The notes beneath the pieces are model-generated. The model saw nothing but the letters and a program-made list of their open reading frames with translations. It was not told the DNA's origin and made no database searches. 64,000 bases of DNA from Paulinella micropora (lineage: Eukaryota; Cercozoa; Imbricatea; Euglyphida; Paulinellidae): the NCBI GenBank assembly GCA_019918135.1, contig WBZZ01006872.1, forward strand, positions 1 through 64,000, given 5' to 3'. Below are positions 56,409 to 64,000 of the stretch, piece after piece. Position 1 is the first letter of the stretch, and every line of letters starts with the position of its first letter. Position numbers and translations under genes: made by a program.

Positions 56409-57659
56409 ATGAGTCATTAGCGAAATTTGATAGCACAAGACCCTGACGGAGACTTCATAAATGTCAAAGTCGGATATGACGGCAATGTTGAAACCAATAG
56501 TATGAAAACCGCTTTCGGTGAAGCATTCGTAGGGCAATTAACACCAGTATTACAAGAGATTTTCCCATACACTATCAATACACGAATATGGACATTAACT
56601 CAAACTGATGCTACCATTTCATTTAATGCGAATATGGCCGAACTTAAAACAGATGTGAAGACGACCGCGAATGCTGTATTGACGAGTAAAAAAAGAATTA
56701 AATACAGAACTGGTATGGGAGTTCTAACACGATTTGCTGCTTTATGGAATACTGATGAAACGAAAGGCTACAATTCATATATCGGCATAGGTGAAAGTGA
56801 TTTTACTAATGGCTTCTATTTTTACAAAATAAGAGCGACTGGTATGAATATTGCCAGTGTTAAAGGAGGGGTGCTGACACTTATCGCACAGGCGATCTGG
56901 GATGACCCGTGTGATGGAACCAAAATTATGCCCGCCTTAGACTGGACCAAAGGGAATGTATTCCAGATTAAGTTTCAATATCTTGGCTTTGGTGCTATAA
57001 GGTTCTACATAGAAAATTCATCAAGTGGAGAATTTCAGCTGGTTCATACAATTAGGTATGCGAATGCGAATGTGGGTGTTAGTCTTTCACATACAACCCT
57101 ACCTTTTTCAGCTTGTATCAGAAATTATGGAACTGGTAATGCTAATCAAACATTAAAAACAGCCAGTTGTAGTATGTTTATTGAGGGCACTAACACTGTT
57201 AATTCAAGCATAACAAACGAAACGGAAGGTAGTGAGCCAGCGAGCACAACGGAAAGCCCAATTATTAGCATAAAAAATAAAACAACTTTTAATGGTGTGA
57301 CCAATTATTCAATTGTTTATCCATCTCTCGTGAGCATATCAAACGAAGACACCAAAGTTAATATAGTGCGGATTGTGAAAACGACTGGAACACTTACGGC
57401 TGAGAACTTCGCGGATATTGATACCAAAACTTCAATCGTATCAAAGGATACCGCTGCGACTGCCCTTGGTGGTGCCACTATAACAGACGTAATTCTAAAA
57501 CTTTATGTTAATGCTACTTCAAGCCAGCTTATTGACCTTAGAACTTACGACATACAACTCTCTCCTGGTGAAAATCTAACATTTTTACAAAAGTCTGTAT
57601 CAACTGCCGCAAATGGAGGAAATGTGAATGTTATCGTTAATTTCTTAGAAGACCAATGA
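56409..57659 (+). pseudogene. Fibre/lectin-like virion protein, nonsense at codon 4
   Basis: The ATG at 56409 gives three codons and then TAG where PLV1 has a Gln codon; the frame then stays open for 410 codons (YRTGMGVLTRFAALW, KGNVFQIKFQYLGFGAIRFY). Otherwise intact and well conserved. Confidence 0.7.
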
Positions 57660-57753
57660 ACCTTTTGAAAAAAGCTTCATACGTTTTTGCAAACGTAGCT
57701 TTGCAACCAAAAAAAATAAATTAATAAATTTTTGAGAAATCTCCACAAAGCTC

Positions 57754-58042
57754 CTACAATTGAAGCTGTTTGAATATTTCTTTTTTTAGCTCAGGATAGT
57801 TGTCTAGAAATGGTTGCTTTGCCATCCATCTTAAGTATTGGGTATCAAATACGACCACATCGGCTACTGTCTTTCCCTTATATTTTCACATAGGTATCTT
57901 TCCTTGTTCTTGAAGTTTCTTGTTTTCTGATTTGTATTCATTAATGTGTCCATCAATTACTTGCTTAATTTCTTGTAAAGTAAATGTTCTGTCTTTGTTG
58001 CTGACAGATAGCTGTTCAAATTTTCACAAAGCTTTTGCATCG
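57754..58042 (-). pseudogene. ExoX C-terminal-like domain protein remnant
   Basis: Minus-strand frame with KYKGKTVADVVVFDTQYL and WMAKQPFLDNYPEL, the same domain as the gene at 20-526, preceded by a TGA (about 57889) and another TGA near 58020. It converges on the fibre-like gene exactly as in PLV1. Confidence 0.55.
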
Positions 58043-58131
58043 GTGAGTGTAGAGTAGTGAGTATATAGTAGGGAGTATTAAAAAAAATTAAATAATTAAT
58101 ATAGGATACGTTTTGCAAACGTAGCTTTGCA

Positions 58132-58817
58132 ATGTCCGAGTGGATAAAGTTCGTTAAGGCTTACTCTGCTAAGCATAATATAAGCTACAAGGAGGCATTG
58201 AAAAAAGCTGGTAAGGAATACAGAAAGCAGAATGGAGGCAGTGCTGAGTTGTCAGAGGATGTCTATTTGTCTTCGTCAGATAGAAAGGGTGCTGACGGAT
58301 GGAAAGCAGTCGCCAGCAAGAAAAATCAACCGTATATGAAAAAGATGGTAAAGCGATTGTGGCATTTAGAGGCTCCGCGGATAAGCGAGATTTACTCACA
58401 GATGTCGCATTAGTAAAGGGAGTATTGAAAAGAACACCGAGATATAAAGAAGAGCAGAAGCTGGTTAATGAAGTCATAAAGAAATATGGTAAGGATAATG
58501 TAGAGCTGACGGGTCATTCACTAGGTGGCACGATAGCAAAAGATTTAAGCCGACAAACTGGTGTAAAGGCGACGACATACAATGAAGGCAGTAGCACAAG
58601 AGACCTCATTGAAGGAGTTATTGACAGAGTGGCTGTGAAAGTTAATCCAAAAGGGAAGAGGGCAAAGACCGCGAAGCTAACCACGAACTACCGAACCGCA
58701 TTTGATCCTGTTTCATTGTTAGGAGCTACGGCTGTAAATACTAAGTTAGTGAAGCCAAAAAAAGGAATTCATACGATTAGAAGTTTTAAAGGTAAAGGTA
58801 AAAAAATATGTCTATAA
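58132..58817 (+). pseudogene. Class 3 lipase-like hydrolase, frameshifted
   Basis: N-terminus MSEWIKFVKAYSAKHNISYKEALKKAG, a short lysine-rich motif frequent in virion proteins of large DNA viruses. The frame breaks near 58305, and the next frame carries KAIVAFRGSADKRDLLTD and the GxSxG nucleophile elbow VELTGHSLGGTIAKDL, then FDPVSLLGA. A phospholipase-like role in membrane penetration is inferred from known viral lipases. The ATG follows the palindromic leader at 58107-58131. Confidence 0.65.
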
Positions 58818-58827
58818 AGTTTTTCAT

Positions 58828-61800
58828 TTAATATCCAAACGGTCTAGTTTCAATCGCATTGTCTACAATACCTATAATATTTCTTTTAGTGTAAGTAAAG
58901 CTGAATATTTTTTCTAAGTATTCACTCGTTATTTTTTTCTGTTGCTTGTCTCTTGTTATCTTGCTGTTTTCTACAATAACAACTTTACCAGATTTTTCAA
59001 TTCGTTTAGCAATCAATTTTTCTTCCTGAGTCTTAAGCAACTCTAACAATTCATTCTTGCCGTTCTCAATAAGGTCGTTGTTTCTAATTCCAAGTCCGCA
59101 ACTGATGACACTTAACATATTTGGTAAATTTAATGATTCATTGTTTTCATAATTCATACTAAAGCCTTTGACTTTCATACTTGCTTTGCTGTTATCTAAT
59201 ACATATCCATAACACTTTGGCCCGCCTCCGATAAAGGTCATAATCTTTGCTCCGTGTAGTTCGTCCGTCCATTCGCCTAATAACTTACCCGTTTTCACAT
59301 CTGTTTTGCCTTTCGTTAAGTCTGTTGTGTGTATGACACTGTCGGTATCGTGGTATAGAACTCTGTTGTCTAGTTTGTCCATCATCTCATGTAGTCTAAT
59401 CCTCGCGTGGCAGGTCGTAAATAAAGCAACTACAATATTTGTTTTCACGGGGTCGCTTACCGCATCTTGTTTAAGGTCATAACTCGCTTCTATTATTTTG
59501 TCGTTAATAATGTTTATGTTTATGTTATCGACTGACTTGTCGCTCATCAACTTGTATAAGGTATGTTTGTCTTTTATCATTTTGTTTTTAGTTTTGTTTT
59601 GCTTTTCACCAAACTTGACCCACAACGAGTTTAAGCACAACTTAGCAACCGCTCGCCTTCCGGGGTTTTCTTCTATTTTGTTTTCATCCATCTTAATTCC
59701 CATCCTGACTTCCATACTGTCAACGTAGTTTCTTTTTTGTTCCTGTGTAATACAACCATCAGGGTATCCGCTTGACTCTTGTTTAACTTTTAAGAAAGTT
59801 TTTATGTAATCTTTGAACAGGCTACTGCTCTGTTCCTTCCAGTGCCATACTTCATATACCTTAATTAGCTTGTAGCCTTTGTCTAAGGCCTTGTAGATTT
59901 CAGGAGTTGCCCACGTTCCCGTTATTGCTCGCTCGTTATCGGCGTGCTTACATTTATCCTTTTGTTCTGTCATTCCGCACTTGTCGCATAAGTAATACAT
60001 TAGTTTTCCTCTATCCGCCTTAGGTAAAACAGGGTGTAGTAATTTTCTCGGCGGTAGCATCTTAACCTTAGATACTCCGAAATATTCTCTGTTTATGATT
60101 TTGTTTTCATATCCTTTCGGTCATCGTCGTTACTGGGTCTAATGATAGAATGGTGTCCGCTAGGGTAAAGGTCGTAAAACATAACGGTCGGATACAGAGA
60201 GCATATGTCAACGTATTTCGCATATTCGTTATCGTGCCGTGATTTCCAATACAATGTTAGAGCATCCGTTCTACCTCCAAACATTGCTTCTCGCGGGTTA
60301 AGTCCTTCTTGTTCCGTAATTCGTTCATTAGTATCTTCCGCTAGGCTTTCACTCGTTTTCATTAATCTCCATTCACATTCCCAGATAGATACTAGTTTGC
60401 TGACTTGTTTGCTTAGTTCTTTTTCTCGTCTCATTGTTGCCTTGTATAGTTCGCCCATCGTCTTATTCTTCTTAGTATTGATTGTATTACCATTAAAGCA
60501 CTTTGGGCATCCGTGCCAGAGACATCCGTGAAATTCGTAAGCGGTTTTAGTCTTTTCATCCCAGCCATCTACGTAAGCATTTGATTGTCCTAAGTTAAAC
60601 ATCTTTTCGCCCCCATTGAAAGGATGTTTGATATCTGTCTTGTATAACCTGCTTCTGTAAGCTATCCATTCAACACAAGCCCCAGAGGTAATCCTGTTTT
60701 GCTTCTCCGCCTTCAACACAGCAATTGAATTCTCTGGCATAAACTTAGCTCGATACAAAGCCATAACACAACTCGCAATAGTTGTATGTTGAAACGGGTC
60801 AATACCGAACTCTAGAAACTGCTTTCTAAAATCCATACATCCCCTTCTCAATATATCAACATCGCTATGACAGTATTCCGCGATTTCCTTCTGCATATCA
60901 AATGTGTTATTTTTTTTGTTTTCATACCATTCTAAGAATTCCGCTCTTTTCTTATCTTTCATCGTGTCGTATCCGTAGTGCTTCTTATGAGGCATAACAC
61001 CTACATAATTTTTGTTCTTGTCAGTATTGAAGAAGTGAGGAAAGAAGCCTTTTTTAAGTTCGTTCAATCCGAATGTCTTAGGAAAGTCTGACAACGGCAT
61101 CGTGAGGAAACTCAAACTATCAATAAAGCGGTATTTCTTCAAAGTCATCATCATTATCTTACCACCCTGATAAATGACAAATGGTGCCTGTCCGTTATCC
61201 ACTAACCACTTAAGAATAAACTGACAATCATAACCGCGACTGTTATGAGCAATGAATGTAAAGCCGTTGTGCTTAGATTCAAAAGCCCACTTACAGAAAT
61301 CATCAATGTTCTTATGAATAACTGGTTGCTCCTTATCATCGTAATACTGACTTTCCGCATGATTAACAATGTGCTCACCAGTATCCTGTGTTGCTTCAAA
61401 ATCAAAGAATATGTATTTCTCTGAAAAAGGTAATATGTCTTTCTTCACGATTTCACATTGGTGTTCAAGTGGTTTCAGTTCCTTACAATTACTGCATTTC
61501 GCATAACCGCATTTGTGTTCGTCCTTCTTCCTGTAATTAAGTCCGCACGTAAGACATTTCGCTTTGATATCGCAATTCGTCCTCTTGTGGTTGTTGAAGC
61601 ATACCGTATTCGGAAACTTTCTATTACACACGAATAGCAATCAGTCCAATTGCTTTTATCGTTAATACCCTTACAGCCTTTCGGTTCGCAGATATTGCAA
61701 GTAGATTCACAAGCATGTCTTTCTTTGTATCCCCTTAGACATAACTCACAGAAGTTCTTTTTACCTAGCATAGACTTCATATTAGTTATCACATCGTAGT

Positions 61801-62836
61801 GGTTCTCAGTCTTAAGTATGTAAAGGTTCGTAAGTCGCTCGCCCTTTTCATTAAGCAGGTCAGTCTTATAAACAATCTTGTCAGGAAATTCAACAATAAC
61901 GAGATTGTATTTAATGTGGCTAGCAAAAGTTTTAATTTCAGGAATACCGCACACATCCTGAATGACTTTCGCTTCTTCGTGCAACTTAATCGCCATCTCC
62001 TCCTGTATCTTTCGTCCCATCCTTATTACTTTGAATTTTTCGTGTTTTTCTTTTTTTGCTTTTACTACAACAATTGCTCTGGCTAAGCATATGTTGTCTG
62101 TATTATTAATTTGAATTACTCCTTTCTTTTTATATACATCAAGCTTATTAATTATTTGAAGCCTAGTCCCGCCCGTCGGCATTTCAACAGATTTCAAAAC
62201 AAACCTGAACTTATCCATATTTGTTCCCTTTTCGTCTGTATAAAGGCTTTCGTTGCTTTGAAATAATGCTGACAGTCTTTCCAAAACATCGCTGACAGAA
62301 ATCTCGTTAAGTTTTTTCAAACCCGTAGATACTGTGCCATAGTAATCTACAAACTTGATACTTAGACTTACCATATTATTCTGTCTCTGTCGTTTAATAA
62401 AGTCGTTCAGAATTATCTCAATAAACTTTACTACATCTTCCATACTGAATGAAGTAAAGTTGCCAGTAAGCTTAACCCAATACTGACTTTCATTAATGCC
62501 TAGAATGTGCTTCTTTCTGTCGACGTGTTTGATTTCGTAGTTCGCATACCGCATTAGGTCTTTCACTTTTTCTTTTCTTTCTCTCACTTTCTCTTCAAAC
62601 TGAGGAGGTAAGGGTGGTGCTACAGGAATAGCATGATGCTCAAAGTAAACAGCACCTCTTACTCGGTTCAAGTAATTCTGGGCCGTTGTTGTATCCACCT
62701 TATACTTTCTTTTATACCCCTCCGGTATTATGTAAAGCACATCTTGACCCCTGACCCTTTTGATTTCATAATTGATTTTTTGTTCCCTAAATTTGTCCAA
62801 CCTATACTGAATACCACTGTAAGTATGTGTCTCCAT
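58828..62836 (-). pseudogene. Protein-primed-type family B DNA polymerase, frameshifted
   Basis: About 1300 codons in three frames with breaks near 61630 and 60105. A charged N-terminal region is followed by a Cys/His-rich zinc region (CELCLRGYKERHAC onward). Exonuclease motifs: IFFDFEATQDTG, FIAHNSRGYDCQFIL, EYCHSDVDILRRGC. Then FHGCLWHGCPKC, motif A KYVDICSLYPTVMFYD, motif B AVAKLCLNSLWVKFGE and motif C VLYHDTDSVIHT. It would replicate the linear element from its termini using a protein primer; no terminal-protein domain was identified. Convergent with the lipase gene. Confidence 0.85.
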
Positions 62837-62880
62837 TGTTAGTCAGTGTATATATTAGTTAACAAATTTTTTTTGGAAAT

Positions 62881-63049
62881 TAAATAATTATCTCAATCGT
62901 CTGCCCCCGCCGGTGTTGTCCGCTCGGTCCTGTGTGCCTCTATATATAGGGGGGCCCCTGTGTTTAGATGAAAATTAGGGCGGGGCGGGCGGGGCTGGCT
63001 GGGCGGACGGGGCGGGCGAGGCCTAAAAAAAATATTATTATTATCATCA
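62881..63049. other. GC-rich patch with TATATA box, no gene
   Basis: CTCTATATATAGGGGGG at about 62938 is followed by GGGCGGGGCGGGCGGGGC-type repeats. It is unlike the surrounding AT-rich sequence and could be a regulatory or subterminal replication element. Confidence 0.3.
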
Positions 63050-63295
63050 TTATATTGAAATGAGTCCGCAATGACAATTGTATTCACGGTAATGACAGAA
63101 ATTACACCAGTCATCACTGTCTCGTTTTTTATTAATATTTTGCATCATTCTTTCCCATTCTTCTTTTTTCTTCTTTTCTTCTTCTTGTTTTTCAAGAAAC
63201 CTATTGTGTTTTTTTGATTTCAATTGTATTTTCTTTCCTGAAATATCAACATCAGAACCACAATCACATTTGTATCGTCGTTTGTTTTCTGTCAT
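63050..63295 (-). CDS. Small zinc-finger protein
   Basis: 81 residues. A CDCGSDVD...KSKKH finger, like the tails of the GIY-YIG enzymes, and a second Cys/His set WCNFCHYREYNCHCG, joined by a charged helix. Its start overlaps the end of the upstream zinc-finger pseudogene. Probably DNA- or RNA-binding. Confidence 0.5.
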   Translation of the reverse strand: MTENKRRYKCDCGSDVDISGKKIQLKSKKHNRFLEKQEEEKKKKEEWERMMQNINKKRDSDDWCNFCHYREYNCHCGLISI

Positions 63296-63742
63296 CGTGT
63301 GTCTCTTGTTTGTTTCCCTGTGTATCCTTATATATTACCCCTTCCTTTTGTTTAGAAGAAATTTTTTCTGTGTGTATGTTTGATTTCATATGTCTTGCTT
63401 TGCTACTTCTATTTATTTCAACTCCGCATTCACACTTAAATGTTTTCTTCTTCCAATTCCTTTTCTTTTCTTTTTTGATTTCTTTTGTTTCCTTATCATA
63501 ATTAACTTTCCATTCATCATACTTTGGTTTTACTTTTTCCTCGTGGTATTTTTTGCTTCTTCCATTGCTTGTTCTTGTGTTCTTCGTTTTCCAATAGTAA
63601 AACTCTTAAACATCGTTTTACCTCCTTCTCTCCATTGTACTTTTACCATCGGTCTCTTTTCATTATTCTTTATCATAATACATCCTTTTGAAATTGTAAA
63701 CCTGCGGCTTGTCGCAGTTTTTTGTGTGTCCTCGTTTGTCAT
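63264..63742 (-). pseudogene. AP2-like/zinc-finger DNA-binding protein, frameshifted
   Basis: The N-terminal part VKVQWREGGKTMFKSFTIGK and EQAMEEAK resembles an AP2-type three-strand DNA-binding domain. After a frame break near 63560 the sequence continues as a charged helix and a C-x-C...H finger (FKCECGVEI...ARHMKSNIH). Nearest gene to the right terminus. Confidence 0.45.
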
Positions 63743-63795
63743 CCTGTATGTGTCTATATTTTTATGACTTTAATTTAAAATACTAATTTATTTGT

Positions 63796-63894
63796 CCGTT
63801 GCCATTTTGTCCCGGCGGGGCCGGCCGGTGTGTGTCTCTAGGGGGCGGGTGGTATGTCTTGAAAAAGTGTGCCGAAGTGGCCCCCTATACTACT
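63796..63894. repeat. PLV2 right terminal inverted repeat (99 bp)
   Basis: Reverse complement of the left repeat. The match stops sharply after CCGTTGCC at 63796. Confidence 0.9.
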
Positions 63895-63900
63895 CAAGGT
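63895..63900. repeat. Target-site duplication, right copy (CAAGGT)
   Basis: Second copy of the 6-bp duplication at the right PLV2 boundary. Six bases is the usual Polinton integrase footprint. Confidence 0.85.
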
Positions 63901-64000
63901 ATGTTCAAGGCTCGTAGCAGTCGCACCACCGCGCGCATCGTCTTTCCAAACCAGAAAGGCGCTGTGCAGAAGCCATAGAGTAGTGTGGTGTTCTGGTACG
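63901..64000 (-). pseudogene. DIRS-like reverse transcriptase, segment upstream of the PLV2 insertion
   Basis: The minus strand is open in one frame to the window edge, reading YGFCTAPFWFGKTMRAVVRL before the insertion point. It supplies the residues expected just before the YADD motif. The gene continues beyond the window. Confidence 0.7.

Larger units (their letters stand above)
42366..63894. mobile_element. PLV2, complete Polinton-like virus/transposon, inactivated
   Basis: 21.5 kb between 99-bp inverted repeats, flanked by 6-bp duplications. Gene order from the left: coiled-coil protein, unknown, integrase, charged protein, S74 fibre, membrane protein, secreted Cys protein, small virion protein, ATPase, core-like protein, protease, GIY-YIG, penton-like, major capsid, fibre-like, ExoX-C-like, lipase, polymerase, two zinc-finger genes. 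At least sixteen loci are frameshifted, stopped or have lost ATG, so it is a relic, though sequence similarity to PLV1 remains high. Confidence 0.9.

Noticed and set aside
57754..58042. TGA read as a sense codon (alternative genetic code) in the ExoX-C remnant
   Set aside because: Intact PLV1 and PLV2 genes end normally at standard stops and PLV2 is full of other lesions, so mutation is simpler.

Overview
The window looks like a stretch of a eukaryotic, probably protist, chromosome packed with nested mobile DNA. Evidence: a DIRS-type tyrosine-recombinase retroelement, an ACGAT satellite, and two large virus-like DNA transposons of the Polinton-like virus/virophage type (PLV), all in one contig. 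No tRNA, rRNA, CRISPR array or bacterial operon signals were seen. The host species cannot be named from this sequence.

Layout. (1) 1-15070: most of one AT-rich PLV (PLV1). Its genes are intact: fibre-like virion protein, double jelly-roll major capsid candidate, penton-like minor capsid protein, adenovirus-type cysteine protease, basic core-like protein, A32-type packaging ATPase, two small virion/membrane proteins, a 1254-residue trimeric-fibre-like protein with an S74 self-cleaving chaperone, a DDE (rve) integrase and a GIY-YIG endonuclease. (2) About 15200-36205: a very GC-rich block, quite unlike its flanks. It has long, largely intronless ORFs: a GNAT acetyltransferase, two large membrane glycoproteins, a nicotinamidase/isochorismatase-fold protein with a long extra domain, a SNF2-type helicase, a RecD/PIF1-like helicase and several unrecognised genes. 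The gene set resembles a piece of a large DNA virus more than ordinary host DNA, and several genes are frameshifted. (3) 36200-39221: AT-rich again, with a decayed second polymerase-like gene, a RING-like gene and a PLV terminus at 39195-39221. (4) 39222-42365: presumed host DNA, an ACGAT satellite and the 3' half of a DIRS-like element. (5) 42366-63894: a complete second PLV (PLV2) with 99-bp terminal inverted repeats and a 6-bp target duplication (CAAGGT). It landed inside the DIRS reverse transcriptase just before its YADD catalytic motif. (6) 63895-64000: the rest of the interrupted reverse transcriptase.

PLV2 has the same core gene set as PLV1 in inverted orientation, plus a lipase, a protein-primed-type family B DNA polymerase and two zinc-finger genes. 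At least sixteen of its open reading frames carry frameshifts, nonsense codons or lost ATGs, so it is a dead copy. PLV1 has no such lesion across 15 kb, which argues against random sequencing error as the general cause.

How the genes work together: the ATPase, protease, capsid, penton and core proteins would build and fill a double jelly-roll particle; the S74 fibre and lectin-like proteins would serve attachment; polymerase and integrase give replication and chromosomal insertion. Short TATATA boxes directly before ATGs and TT-loop hairpins at gene ends recall transcription signals of mimivirus-like giant viruses, suggesting these PLVs may be expressed by a giant-virus helper. That last step is inference.
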